Below, in pieces: positions 15,980-23,539 of a stretch of 61,841 bases of DNA. Below the pieces are notes generated by a model. That model was not told where the DNA came from, did no database searches, and worked only from the letters and a program-made list of their open reading frames with translations. The translations under genes were made by a program, and so were the position numbers. Every line of letters starts with the position of its first letter. Position 1 is the stretch's first letter. Origin of the DNA: a virus. The DNA is taken from positions 1 through 61,841 of the IMG/VR virus record IMGVR_UViG_3300046525_000096. One strand, given 5' to 3'.

Positions 15980-16132
15980 TCAGGAGGACGGGGCGCAGTC
16001 GTCGTGCCGGTCGCAACGGCATGAGCCGCACGCCGCGCACAACTCGTCCGGGTCGGTGTCGCAGTGGCCGCAGCCGCCGAGGAGGGCGGTCTCCAGGTCG
16101 TGGGCGGCGAGCATGCGGTCGAGGGCGTTCAT
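15980..16132 (-). CDS. 50-residue cysteine-rich protein
   Basis: The product MNALDRMLAAHDLETALLGG.. is followed by CGHC, CAACGSCRC and a final cysteine: seven cysteines in 26 residues, most likely one or two zinc sites. A GGAGAAG ribosome site precedes the ATG. It is too short for many gene callers but has clear coding signs. Confidence 0.55.
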   Translation of the reverse strand: MNALDRMLAAHDLETALLGGCGHCDTDPDELCAACGSCRCDRHDDCAPSS

Positions 16133-16156
16133 GGGCTTCTCCGGGATCGTGGTCGG

Positions 16157-16300
16157 CTAGTAGGCGGCGGTGCCCCAGCGGCAGTTGGGGCACAGCCAGG
16201 CGGGGAAGGGCCGCTCGGGAATGGGGTGGTCGAGCTCGAAGGCCGTGGTGCCGCACTCGGGGCATTCGTCGGGCGCAGGCTCCTGGGGGTTGAAGGCCAT
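16157..16300 (-). CDS. 47-residue zinc-ribbon protein
   Basis: MAFNPQEPAPDECPECGTTA.. with CPEC and CPNC spaced 23 residues apart is a classic zinc ribbon. The start overlaps the upstream stop (TGATG). A regulatory or RNA-polymerase-binding role is possible, as for other phage zinc ribbons, but is not shown. Confidence 0.6.
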   Translation of the reverse strand: MAFNPQEPAPDECPECGTTAFELDHPIPERPFPAWLCPNCRWGTAAY

Positions 16301-16515
16301 CAGGCGACCTCGTAGTTGGCGGTCAGCGTCCAGCCGGCCTGCTCGTACTTCGGGACGGTGTGGGTAATGACCTCTTCGCGGCAGCAGGTGTAGGACTCGC
16401 CGTCGCCGCCGTGGACGTGGATGGATTCGAGGTCCTTCCACAGCTCGATCGTGAGTTCGTCGCCGTCGCAGGTCATGATCCAGACCTCGTGGACGTGGCT
16501 GTCGTCGCTGTACAT
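16300..16515 (-). CDS. Small beta-rich acidic protein
   Basis: A 71-residue product (MYSDDSHVHEVWIMTCDGDE..) of alternating strands, with CC and several histidines. It has an AAGGAGCAG ribosome site. Unknown function. The 118 bases upstream of it hold no gene I can support. Confidence 0.55.
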   Translation of the reverse strand: MYSDDSHVHEVWIMTCDGDELTIELWKDLESIHVHGGDGESYTCCREEVITHTVPKYEQAGWTLTANYEVA

Positions 16516-16633
16516 GTTCTGCTCCTTGGGGTGTCGGCTCGGGTGGCGGGCTTCCGCGGGGCCTACAGCGGCCTCGCAGAAGTCCGGGGGTAGCGAGGGG
16601 CATTGACGGCGAGTTCGGCCCGCAGGTGGGCGT

Positions 16634-16987
16634 CTAGGCGGTCGGACGGGCCTGCCGGGCCCGCCGCTGTTCCGTCCGGTACGCCCGCTCGCCCTCGACG
16701 CAGGCCTCGCACGGCTCCTCCTCGCGGTACTTGTGGGCGGCGTACCCGGCGTGGTCGCCGTGCCGGTGGGGCCGTCCGTCGAGGAGACCAGCGCGGCAGG
16801 CCAGAAGAACGGCGTGCGGGGCATTGCGGGCGCCGAGGTTCGCCATCGCCCGGTTGACGGCCGCGGTCAACCCCTTCGGAGTCAGCACCATTTCGGTGGC
16901 GATTTCCGCATGGGTGCGGCCGTCGGCAACCAAGGCGAGGATGCGTAGCTGGTGCTCGGTCAGCACCGGCCGGGCGGGCGCGGTCAC
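16634..16987 (-). CDS. LuxR-type HTH protein
   Basis: The 117-residue protein contains LTEHQLRILALVADGRTHAEIATEMVLTPKGLTAAVNRAMANLGARNA (residues 9-56), a clear LuxR/GerE four-helix DNA-binding domain without a receiver domain. A C-terminal CEACVEGERAYR adds a possible zinc knuckle. It overlaps the DUF4326 gene by four bases. It may be a stand-alone regulator of the early operon or of host genes. Confidence 0.72.
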   Translation of the reverse strand: MTAPARPVLTEHQLRILALVADGRTHAEIATEMVLTPKGLTAAVNRAMANLGARNAPHAVLLACRAGLLDGRPHRHGDHAGYAAHKYREEEPCEACVEGERAYRTEQRRARQARPTA

Positions 16988-17406
16988 GACTCGCCGCCGT
17001 ACAGGCTGGCCGTGTACTGCCGCAGGACGTCGTCCGTGTCCCCGTCCGAGTTGGCGAGGGCCAGTAGCACGGCGCCGTGGCAGATGTCCGGCTGGCCGTC
17101 CTCGGGCAGCGGGCAGGTGCAGGCGAGGTCCCTGCCCCGAAGGTCGGGCAGTTCGGCCAGGATGCGACGGAGGTCAAAGATCTGGCGGCCGATCCGGTAG
17201 GTCGGGCTGTACCAGCCGCTGGCCGTGCCGACTCGCAGCCATTCCGCGAAGTTGACGACGGCGACCCTTCGAGGGTCGGTGAACCCAGCGTCGGCGGCGT
17301 CCTGGATGGTGAACGGGTTTCCGAAGCGGCTGGGTCGGCTGACGATCACGGCGTTGTCGGGCTTGCGCCACCCACGGGTGCGCTCGCGCTGGATTCGGTT
17401 CGGCAT
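16984..17406 (-). CDS. DUF4326 protein
   Basis: The 140-residue protein begins MPNRIQRERTRGWRKPDNAV and has the family signatures RPSRFGNPF, LRGRDLACTCPL and CHGAVLLALAN. DUF4326 proteins are widespread on phages; the conserved basic, cysteine and histidine residues suggest nucleotide or nucleic-acid handling, but no reaction is proven. It follows the DNA methyltransferase gene, from which a terminator separates it. Confidence 0.82.
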   Translation of the reverse strand: MPNRIQRERTRGWRKPDNAVIVSRPSRFGNPFTIQDAADAGFTDPRRVAVVNFAEWLRVGTASGWYSPTYRIGRQIFDLRRILAELPDLRGRDLACTCPLPEDGQPDICHGAVLLALANSDGDTDDVLRQYTASLYGGES

Positions 17407-17439
17407 CAGGGTTCTCCTTGCGTGAGAGGCTGGGCTGGC

Positions 17440-17467
17440 CCCCGCCCCGACTGAGCCTCGGGACGGG
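17440..17467. terminator. Hairpin after the methyltransferase gene
   Basis: CCCCGCCCCGA and TCGGGACGGGG pair with one mismatch around a seven-base loop, between the methyltransferase stop and the DUF4326 start on the minus strand. Confidence 0.55.
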
Positions 17468-17516
17468 GGTCCTGCTGTCCGGGTTGCCTGGCGGGTGGTT
17501 GTCGGTGCCGTGCAGG

Positions 17517-18563
17517 TCAGGCGGCAGGCAGCATCGCCGCGGGGTTGAGGCGCGGACGGGCTGCGAAGTGGCCGTCGGGGCTGAGGTCGATACCGACGTA
17601 ATCCAGGCCTGCCTCCGCGGCAGCGACTCCGGTGGTGCCCGTGCCTGAGAACGGGTCGAGCACGCGGCCCGGACGCCAGGCGTTGTGTCCGCAGTCCGTC
17701 CAGCCGGTCGTCACGCGGGGCGCCATGGTGAACTCGCGGAAGTAGCCGCCGAGCACGGCCTTGGCCTCGGCCGCGAGCGCCTGCACACCTGCGGAGTTTC
17801 GGCCGGTCCCGGTCTGGATCGCGAGAGCCTTCCCGGCGTCGGAGATCCCGGTGGCCTGGATCGCCGCGATGTGAGCCGCGGTCAGGCCAGCGTCTGCGGC
17901 GAGCTGCATTGCGCGGCGGGCCTGCGGCCGGGTCTCATCCAGCTGGTGGCCGCGGCCGAGGATGCGCTCCTGGCGGGCGCCGCACTGGGTGCAGACGCTG
18001 GTGGGGCAGCCGAGGAGAATGGCTCGGCGGGCCAGTTCGGTGGGGAACGGGGCAAGGTGGGCATGTAGCCCGCGCTCGGGTTCGATGCGCCACACGTCGC
18101 CCGGGTTGGCGCCGCGGCCGTATCGCTCGGCGTAGCCGGTGAGGTCGTAGTGGTAGCGGCGGCGGGTCAGGTGCAGGACGTACTCGTGGCGCGAGGCGAG
18201 GCGGTCGCGGACGGGGTCGGGCATGCCGCGGGTCTTGGCCCAGACGACGCGGTTGCGGACGAGCCAGCCGGCCGTGATCGCGGCGGCTTCGAGGAGGGCA
18301 GGGATGCCTGCAAGGGAGCGCCGGTGCCACGTGTCCCCGACGTTGAGGAACACGCTGCCGGTCGGGGTGAGGACGCGCTGCCATTCGGTGAGGCAGTCCA
18401 TGAGCGCGGTCACGTAGTTAGCGGGGGTGGACTCCTGTCCAAGCTGGCCCGCCACGCCGTAGTCGCGCTTCTTCCAGTATGGCGGAGAGGTGACGACGAG
18501 ATCGACGGACCGGACAGCAAGGGGTAGGTGCCTGGCGTCAGCAACGGCGAGGGTGCTGGTCAT
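17517..18563 (-). CDS. Orphan SPPY-type DNA methyltransferase
   Basis: From ATG 18563, with an AGGAAGG site, the 348-residue protein has motif IV TSPPYW at residues 25-30 and motif I DPFSGTGTTG near 305. That order (IV before I) defines beta-class N4-cytosine or N6-adenine methyltransferases. An internal CTQCGARQE knuckle lies near residue 180, and the middle region would recognise the target. No restriction enzyme is adjacent, so it likely protects phage DNA from host restriction or marks it. Base specificity cannot be read from the sequence. Confidence 0.88.
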   Translation of the reverse strand: MTSTLAVADARHLPLAVRSVDLVVTSPPYWKKRDYGVAGQLGQESTPANYVTALMDCLTEWQRVLTPTGSVFLNVGDTWHRRSLAGIPALLEAAAITAGWLVRNRVVWAKTRGMPDPVRDRLASRHEYVLHLTRRRYHYDLTGYAERYGRGANPGDVWRIEPERGLHAHLAPFPTELARRAILLGCPTSVCTQCGARQERILGRGHQLDETRPQARRAMQLAADAGLTAAHIAAIQATGISDAGKALAIQTGTGRNSAGVQALAAEAKAVLGGYFREFTMAPRVTTGWTDCGHNAWRPGRVLDPFSGTGTTGVAAAEAGLDYVGIDLSPDGHFAARPRLNPAAMLPAA

Positions 18564-18766
18564 CGGATGGCCTTCCTGGGTTGGCGGGATGCCTGTCGGC
18601 GGGCGGGGATCTGCTGCTGCCAGTCGGTGCCGTTGAGTGCGGCTTCGAGGTCGGCGCGGTGGCGGATCTTTTCGGCGCCGGTCCAACGGGGGCGGCGAGG
18701 GTTCTGGAGGGCGGCGGCGAGGTCGGCCTGCCAGCGGGCCTGCTGCTCGGCCGTCGAGGCGGTCAC
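18560..18766 (-). CDS. Small basic helical protein
   Basis: The 68-residue protein (MTASTAEQQARWQADLAAAL..) is two helices with a basic C-terminus. Four-base overlaps on both sides show co-translation with the methyltransferase. Possible accessory factor; no family known. Confidence 0.58.
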   Translation of the reverse strand: MTASTAEQQARWQADLAAALQNPRRPRWTGAEKIRHRADLEAALNGTDWQQQIPARRQASRQPRKAIR

Positions 18767-18993
18767 CGGTCGGCCTCGGCGACGTACTGGTAGCCGTTGC
18801 GGGTCGGACGGAAGCGGTCGAGGCGGATTCGGGTCCGTCGGCCGGATTGGAGCAATGCGTGATCGCGACCGATGACCGGCTCGACAAGAGCGTGCGTGCC
18901 GTCAATCTCCGCGATGCGGATGCGACGGCCGTAGCTCCGTTCGTCGTTGTGCTGCCAGATCTGGCCGACGGCCGGGGTCGGACTCCCGGTCAT
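18763..18993 (-). CDS. Small beta-barrel-like protein
   Basis: The 76-residue product has the pattern VGQIWQHNDERSYGRRIRIAEID..ALVEPV..RRTRIRLDRF, resembling a small SH3-like or KOW-like barrel found repeatedly in Streptomyces phage early genes. Four-base overlaps on both sides. Function unknown. Confidence 0.6.
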   Translation of the reverse strand: MTGSPTPAVGQIWQHNDERSYGRRIRIAEIDGTHALVEPVIGRDHALLQSGRRTRIRLDRFRPTRNGYQYVAEADR

Positions 18994-19235
18994 GCGGCGG
19001 TCCCTCCGGCTTCGGCCGGGTTCGTGATCCGGATGGCCTCAGCGGCCTTGCGGGCCGCCTGAATGTCGTGGCACGGCCATTGGTCCTCGTCGCGGACGCA
19101 ATAGCCGCCTTCGGGGACGTGGAGCATGAGGGTGTCGGCGAGCCACCACATCAGCGTTCCGCTGGCCCAGTCATCGCGGGCTCGGAGGATCTCGGCGGCT
19201 GCGCGGATCTCCTCGGTAGGCGTCATGTCGTTCAC
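18990..19235 (-). CDS. Small helical protein, unknown
   Basis: The 81-residue product (a second ATG at 19226 would give 78) has TPTEEIRAAAEILRAR, a WWLADTLMLHVPEGGYC centre and a final helix. It is part of the ATGA-coupled chain. Proteins with this opening recur in actinobacterial mobile DNA. Confidence 0.58.
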   Translation of the reverse strand: MNDMTPTEEIRAAAEILRARDDWASGTLMWWLADTLMLHVPEGGYCVRDEDQWPCHDIQAARKAAEAIRITNPAEAGGTAA

Positions 19236-19546
19236 GCTGCGGTCTCCTGGGCTTCTTCGTAGCGGCGGTTGTGGACGGGGCTGCTGTCGGGGCGTTGGAT
19301 GCCGTCGTCGTGGCAGGGGGTGCCGGGCGTTACCTGGCAGGTGGGGCAGACGGCGGTGGCGGTGGCGTGGGCTGCGAGTCGGGCGGGGCAGGGGGCGGTC
19401 TTGGTATGGCGGCCGGAGATCGTGGTGCAGCGGACGTTCTCGGCGGCGGCGCAGTGGGGGCAGCGGACGGCGAGCGCGGGATGCCGGGGCGGGCGCCCCT
19501 GCCGGAGGGCGGCGGGCATCGGGGCGGAGCGGGGACGGTCGGTCAC
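19232..19546 (-). CDS. Tandem zinc-knuckle protein
   Basis: The 104-residue product has CPHCAAAENVRC and CPTCQVTPGTPC, two near-identical zinc-binding repeats with a TISGR/HTK motif between them. Such CPxC-x6-C repeats occur in small phage proteins thought to bind nucleic acid. Overlaps both neighbours by four bases. Confidence 0.66.
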   Translation of the reverse strand: MTDRPRSAPMPAALRQGRPPRHPALAVRCPHCAAAENVRCTTISGRHTKTAPCPARLAAHATATAVCPTCQVTPGTPCHDDGIQRPDSSPVHNRRYEEAQETAA

Positions 19547-19818
19547 GGGTTCACCTCAAGACATTCGGTGTCGGGCGGACGCCAGCCGGCATCCAGGAGC
19601 CGGGCAACGATCCGGCGAGCCGTCTCCTCGGGGGTGCCTTCGCCGAACCCGGGGAAGGCGGCAGGGTTCTGGGCGCGGCCCTTCTGGACGGCGAGGACTG
19701 CGCTGACATGTGCGGTGATCCACTGCGTGGCTACGTCGATCCCGTTCTGGCCATGTGCGTAGCCAATGCGGGCGATGGCGCAGTCGACGGCGGCCATACG
19801 GGGGTCGTCGGCCTTCAT
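19543..19818 (-). CDS. Small helical protein, unknown
   Basis: The 91-residue product has two helices (AAVDCAIARIGYAHGQNG, VATQWITAHVSAVLAVQKG) and a conserved-looking GWRPPD end. It overlaps the DnaC-like gene by four bases and may act with it, but I see no known domain. Confidence 0.58.
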   Translation of the reverse strand: MKADDPRMAAVDCAIARIGYAHGQNGIDVATQWITAHVSAVLAVQKGRAQNPAAFPGFGEGTPEETARRIVARLLDAGWRPPDTECLEVNP

Positions 19819-20549
19819 GCGGCACCTCGCCGACTGGGGCCGTCCATGCCGATGACGGTGGTCATCTGCCGGAGCCGGTCGGTGATCCGGGCGCCGAGGG
19901 TCGTCGTGAGGTCGGGCCCCTGCCGGACGCCCTCGTCGTTGCGGGAGTCCGCCTCAAGGTTGCTGGTGATGATCGTCGGGAGGGATTCGTTGTAGCGCTC
20001 GTTGAGCAGCCGGTACGTCGCCTCCTCGGTGAACTCGGTGATCTTCTCGGTGCCGAGGTCATCAATCAGCAGGAGTGGGATCCGCTTGAGCCGCTTCACC
20101 TCGTACTCGGTGCCGCGCTCGCTGCCGCCGGGCCGCATCAGGGCGTACATGTCGGGGGCGGTAACAGCCACGAACTCGTACTTCTCGGGTCCGCAGTCGG
20201 CGATCAGGCGGAGCGCGCCGTAGGCCTCGTGGGTCTTGCCAGTGCCGAACGGGCCAGTGATGAGGAGGAAGCCGGCGGTCCGGGGGTCGGTGGCGACGCG
20301 CTGGGCCCACTGACGGACGCTGGGGTGACCGCACGTGGCGTCCTGGTAGCGGTAGGGGGTTGCAGCCTGCCAGCGCTTCAGCGCCCATTCGGCGCGGCGG
20401 CGGCGGTGGTATTCGGGGTGGCCGGGTTCGCTGGAGTCATCGACCGGCAGCGGGTCGACTCCGATGAGGCCGCGCGCTTCGAGAACGGCGGCGAGCTTGC
20501 GGGCGATGCGTTCGGCGCCCTGCTCGCCGAAGGTCATTGGCTCGGTCAT
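19815..20549 (-). CDS. DnaC/IstB-like helicase-loader ATPase
   Basis: From ATG 20549 the 244-residue product has Walker A ITGPFGTGKTH (about residues 97-107), Walker B LLLIDDLG (160-166) and a sensor-1 TSN in PTIITSNL. This is the AAA+ helicase-loader type that puts the host replicative helicase on the phage origin. It overlaps the initiator gene by four bases (ATGA), the usual pairing of origin-binding protein and loader. A cysteine near residue 73 replaces any longer zinc domain. Confidence 0.87.
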   Translation of the reverse strand: MTEPMTFGEQGAERIARKLAAVLEARGLIGVDPLPVDDSSEPGHPEYHRRRRAEWALKRWQAATPYRYQDATCGHPSVRQWAQRVATDPRTAGFLLITGPFGTGKTHEAYGALRLIADCGPEKYEFVAVTAPDMYALMRPGGSERGTEYEVKRLKRIPLLLIDDLGTEKITEFTEEATYRLLNERYNESLPTIITSNLEADSRNDEGVRQGPDLTTTLGARITDRLRQMTTVIGMDGPSRRGAA

Positions 20550-21424
20550 GATCCGAATCCCTTGTGGTAGTTGGCCTTCGGGTTGGGCTGGAAGGGCTGG
20601 TGCTTCTGGCCGTCGCGGACAACATGGAGGTTGGGCTGGCCAGCGGGAGCCTCGGGGTACTCGTCGTGGTAGCGCTCGAGGCGGAGCCAGTTCGCGGGGT
20701 AGCTCGTGTACTGGGGGTCCTTGCCAGCGACGGAGCGGGCGTAGGCCTGGGCGGCGTCGACGATGCGCTTCGGATCGGCGCCCTTGCGGATCTCTGCGAT
20801 CCACTGTTCCTGGGCCTTGCCCCTGTTGATCTTCTTCGGATAGGTCAGCCAGAACGCACCGAAGGCTTCGAGGAAGTCATCAGCCCGCGAAGAAGAATCT
20901 TCTTCTTGAGGGGAGTGAGGGGCTGAGGGGAAGGGGTCCGGGGTTTCCGGACCCAATCCATGTGGTTCCCGGACCCTATCGGGGTCGTTCCCGGACCCTT
21001 TCTCGGAGTTAGGGTCCGGGTTCTCCGGACCCTTTTTCTCGGTTTGGGTCCGGGGATCCCGGACGCTATCTCCGTCATTGGGTCCGAGGTTTCCGGACCC
21101 TGTGGGCTCGTTAGGGTCCGAGGTTTCCGGACCCTGTGCGGGCGCCATGACCGGGATCCTGTACACCGCACGGCTTCCCCGGCGCCCCGCGCTGACGGTC
21201 TCGAGGGCCTTTTTCAGGCGCAGCGCCTTCATGACCTCGTACCGGCTGGACCGGGCCGGGAGGCGCATGCGCTGAGCGATGGTTGGGTCATCCTCGATGC
21301 CCGGCCAGCACTCCCGGGTGCCATCGTTGGCGTTCTCCGCGAGGACGCTCAGGGCGTACCGCTCGCGCCAAGTCAGGTCGGCTGGCGCGTAGTCCAGCAC
21401 CTCGACGAACAGGCGGATTCCCAC
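20546..21424 (-). CDS. Phage-type replication initiator (origin within gene)
   Basis: The 292-residue protein has an N-terminal winged helix (about 15-75, ERYALSVLAENAND.., TIAQRMRLPARSSRYEVMKAL). A low-complexity middle (about 95-165) full of GPETSDPN/GSGNLGPN-like units is followed by a C-terminal helical domain (FGAFWLTYPKKINRGKAQEQW..SYPANWLRLERY) like that of DnaD/O-type initiators. The middle is the protein reading of a DNA iteron array, so initiator and origin are nested as in lambda O. It is coupled to the DnaC-like gene. Confidence 0.85.
   Translation of the reverse strand: MGIRLFVEVLDYAPADLTWRERYALSVLAENANDGTRECWPGIEDDPTIAQRMRLPARSSRYEVMKALRLKKALETVSAGRRGSRAVYRIPVMAPAQGPETSDPNEPTGSGNLGPNDGDSVRDPRTQTEKKGPENPDPNSEKGSGNDPDRVREPHGLGPETPDPFPSAPHSPQEEDSSSRADDFLEAFGAFWLTYPKKINRGKAQEQWIAEIRKGADPKRIVDAAQAYARSVAGKDPQYTSYPANWLRLERYHDEYPEAPAGQPNLHVVRDGQKHQPFQPNPKANYHKGFGS
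20934..21134. repeat. Iteron array, likely replication origin
   Basis: Five 21-bp palindromic units of the form GGGTCCG-N7-CGGACCC start at 20934, 21012, 21046, 21080 and 21114 (one has CGGACGC). Two weaker half-units have CGGACCC at 20970 and 20992. Right half-sites are spaced 22, 22, 34, 34, 34 and 34 bp. Because 34 is not a multiple of three, the units are read in different frames in the protein, so the DNA rather than the peptide is conserved. An AT-rich run (AAGAAGAATCTTCTTCTT) lies just outside at about 20890-20907 and could be the melting site. Confidence 0.85.
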
Positions 21425-21465
21425 GGGGCGTCTTCTCTCTGGCTGGTGCGGGTGGTGGTGGTGGG

Positions 21466-22299
21466 CTAGGCCGCGGCGGGTCGGCGGCGGTCGCGGACGT
21501 GCCCTTCGAGGACTTCCTGGGCGATCTGCCGGACGTAGGAGAGGCTGGCGCCGGTGCGCTCCTGGACGGCCCGGACGGATTCGCCGCTGAGGAGCAGGTG
21601 CCTGGCCTCATCGCGCTTCTTCGAACGCGACTCCGGCTCTGACGCGGCTTCCTCGGGCCTGGTGGCGGGGTCGTCGATGTCGCCCTCCCAGTCGATCGGG
21701 CTGTGCCATCCGAGGCGCTTGGCCCGGGCCCGGGCAACCGCGCTGGGGCCGGACTGCCAAGCCAACTGCGCGTAGGCGAGGCGGATCGGCTGGGCGATCG
21801 AGCCGCTGACTGTCTTCCAGTGGCCGTTCGCGACGAGGCTGACCGTCTGTTCCGGGAGTCCGGAGACACTCGCAATGGAGCGGGCTCCGTGGCCGATGGC
21901 GTACAGGGCCTGCACGCGGCGGGTCGTGCCGATTGCCGGCCGGTTTGCGGTGTCGTTGAAGTCGGCCGCCTTGACGCTCTTGAGCTGGCGAGCGACGTTC
22001 CGGTGGGCGAACTTGCCGCGGCGGCGGTGAATCTTGGCCACGGATGCGGGTGCGACCCCGGCGCGGACTGCGATGAGCGCGTAGGACATGCCCGACGCCA
22101 CCAGCTCGTCGACGTGCTCCGCTACCGGGCCGATGGGTACGGACGGCGGGTTGTCAGAGGCGCGCTCGACGTCCCGTACCTTGCATGCCCGTGCATGGAA
22201 GGCGACGCATCGCGTGCATCGGCAGGGTTCCCACGACTTGTCCTTCGGTCCTGCGTAGCGGTAGAGCGTTCCGTGAGCCGGGAGCTTCTTCGCGGTCAC
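21466..22299 (-). CDS. Multi-HTH DNA-binding protein
   Basis: The 277-residue protein opens with a CRCTRC knuckle. It has three HTH-like segments: GMSYALIAVRAGVAPASVAKIHRR (about 70), GARSIASVSGLPEQTVSLVANG (about 138) and GESVRAVQERTGASLSYVRQIAQ (about 243). It looks like a protein that scans DNA by repeated small domains, common in actinophage early regions, perhaps an early transcription regulator. It lies just upstream of the initiator. Confidence 0.7.
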   Translation of the reverse strand: MTAKKLPAHGTLYRYAGPKDKSWEPCRCTRCVAFHARACKVRDVERASDNPPSVPIGPVAEHVDELVASGMSYALIAVRAGVAPASVAKIHRRRGKFAHRNVARQLKSVKAADFNDTANRPAIGTTRRVQALYAIGHGARSIASVSGLPEQTVSLVANGHWKTVSGSIAQPIRLAYAQLAWQSGPSAVARARAKRLGWHSPIDWEGDIDDPATRPEEAASEPESRSKKRDEARHLLLSGESVRAVQERTGASLSYVRQIAQEVLEGHVRDRRRPAAA

Positions 22300-22598
22300 T
22301 GATCTTCCTCCGTCCGGCGGGTCTGGTGGGGGATGGTGGGGAACTCGGCGGCGATGATGCGGGCGAACTCCTGGTCGAAGGCGTGCTGTTCGACCAGCTG
22401 CCGCGCTTCCCGTGCTGCGGCGAGGTCGGCCTCCACGTCGGCCCTGGTGCGGCGGGTGCTGGTTGTCTGCTGCCAGCGGCGGACCTCGCGGCGGGCCCGG
22501 ATGTGCCGGTCGAGGAGCCAGCAGAGGATCCGGTAGGCGGCGAGGATCGCCAGGATGATCACGGTGAGGGTGGCCGCGCCGGCCTCTGAGGGACTCAT
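22296..22598 (-). CDS. Membrane-anchored coiled-coil protein
   Basis: From ATG 22598 the 100-residue product has one membrane helix (TLTVIILAILAAYRILCWLL), a basic stretch and an Ala/Glu-rich coiled coil. Overlaps of four bases on both sides. It may tether a replication or transfer component to the membrane. Confidence 0.6.
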   Translation of the reverse strand: MSPSEAGAATLTVIILAILAAYRILCWLLDRHIRARREVRRWQQTTSTRRTRADVEADLAAAREARQLVEQHAFDQEFARIIAAEFPTIPHQTRRTEEDQ

Positions 22599-22957
22599 GC
22601 GGCGCTCCGGTATGCGGCGGTGCCGATCCACAGGTGGCAGATGCTGCGGTGGACGGTGGCCCGGTGGGACCCGCCGAACTCGACGTGCTCGACCACTCCG
22701 CGCTTCGAGGCCCTGATGAAGCGGGGCCCCCAGCAGTTCGGGTGCGGCGGTTCCCCGACGAGGTTTTCGCGGATGAGGTCGGCGGCCTGGAAGGGGACGC
22801 CGCGGCGGGCCATGGCCTCTATAGCGTCGTCGCACTGGGCGGCCCACTCGGGATCCAGGTGGCCGATGCGCTTGGTGCCGCGCTTCTTGGCTGCCTCGCC
22901 GGCGGCCGGGTCGATGACGGTGGGGACGGGGGCGGGTATCTGGAGCTGACCGGTCAT
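22595..22957 (-). CDS. Conserved small phage protein, unknown
   Basis: From ATG 22957, behind GGAAGGACACCGCC, the 120-residue product has LDPEWAAQCDDAIEAMARRGVPFQAADLI, a short helix pair, then PHPNCWGPRFIRASKRGVV and a strand-rich end. The pattern resembles small actinophage proteins found next to replication genes. No assigned role. Confidence 0.6.
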   Translation of the reverse strand: MTGQLQIPAPVPTVIDPAAGEAAKKRGTKRIGHLDPEWAAQCDDAIEAMARRGVPFQAADLIRENLVGEPPHPNCWGPRFIRASKRGVVEHVEFGGSHRATVHRSICHLWIGTAAYRSAA

Positions 22958-22991
22958 GGCGGTGTCCTTCCGGATCTGCTGTGCTTGGGGT

Positions 22992-23023
22992 GGGGTCGGC
23001 CGCATGGCCCGCGGCCGATCCCC
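22992..23023 (-). terminator. Hairpin between early genes
   Basis: GGGG(A)TCGGCCGC pairs with GCGGCCGATCCCC around ATGGCCC, with one bulged base, between the stop at 23033 and the start at 22957. Probably a partial terminator in the leftward operon. Confidence 0.5.
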
Positions 23024-23032
23024 AGGTGCGGG

Positions 23033-23479
23033 CTAGAAGGGCGGGGTGTCGCCCCACGGGTCAGGCAGGTTGGCCCGCTCTGCCAGGCGGACCGACGGCG
23101 GCTTCAGGGCGGTGTCGAGGTCCATGCCGACGTACTCGGTCAGGTACTGATCGACTTCGGCGTCGATGTTGTGGCCGATGTCGTCGAGGTGCCGCGAGAG
23201 CCCCTTGGCGTGCTGGTGGGCCTCGTCCGTTTCGCTGAGCGCGAGCCCTTCGGCGACCTGCCGGACGAGCGCGTACCGGTAAGCGACGATCGTCGCCCGG
23301 TGGCTGGCCGTGTCAGCGGCCTGGGTTTCGCCAGCGGCGAGGGTGGCGTGGACCTGCGCCATGCGGAGGTGGAGGTCCGCGGCAGCCGGGTTGACGGGCA
23401 TGGCCCGCGGCCCGTCGCCGGTCATGAATGACGCCTTACTGAGGTGGCGTTCGGCTTCCGCGCGGTGGTTGATGGTCAT
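23033..23479 (-). CDS. Helical phage protein, unknown
   Basis: The 148-residue product is helical, with AEAERHLSKA at the start, an internal alanine-rich hairpin and a proline-rich end (NLPDPWGDTPPF) that resembles the tails of single-strand-binding proteins. It lies in the recombination module next to recT and could interact with SSB or RecT. Confidence 0.55.
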   Translation of the reverse strand: MTINHRAEAERHLSKASFMTGDGPRAMPVNPAAADLHLRMAQVHATLAAGETQAADTASHRATIVAYRYALVRQVAEGLALSETDEAHQHAKGLSRHLDDIGHNIDAEVDQYLTEYVGMDLDTALKPPSVRLAERANLPDPWGDTPPF

Positions 23480-23539
23480 GTCGTGTGGTCTCCTTGAGGC
23501 GGGGCGCCGCAGGTTCGGGCCGCGGCGCCCCGAGTGCTG

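Noticed and set aside
20934-21134. CRISPR array
   Set aside because: Repeats are short palindromes at 22/34-bp spacing inside a coding gene, without spacers or cas genes; an iteron origin fits better.
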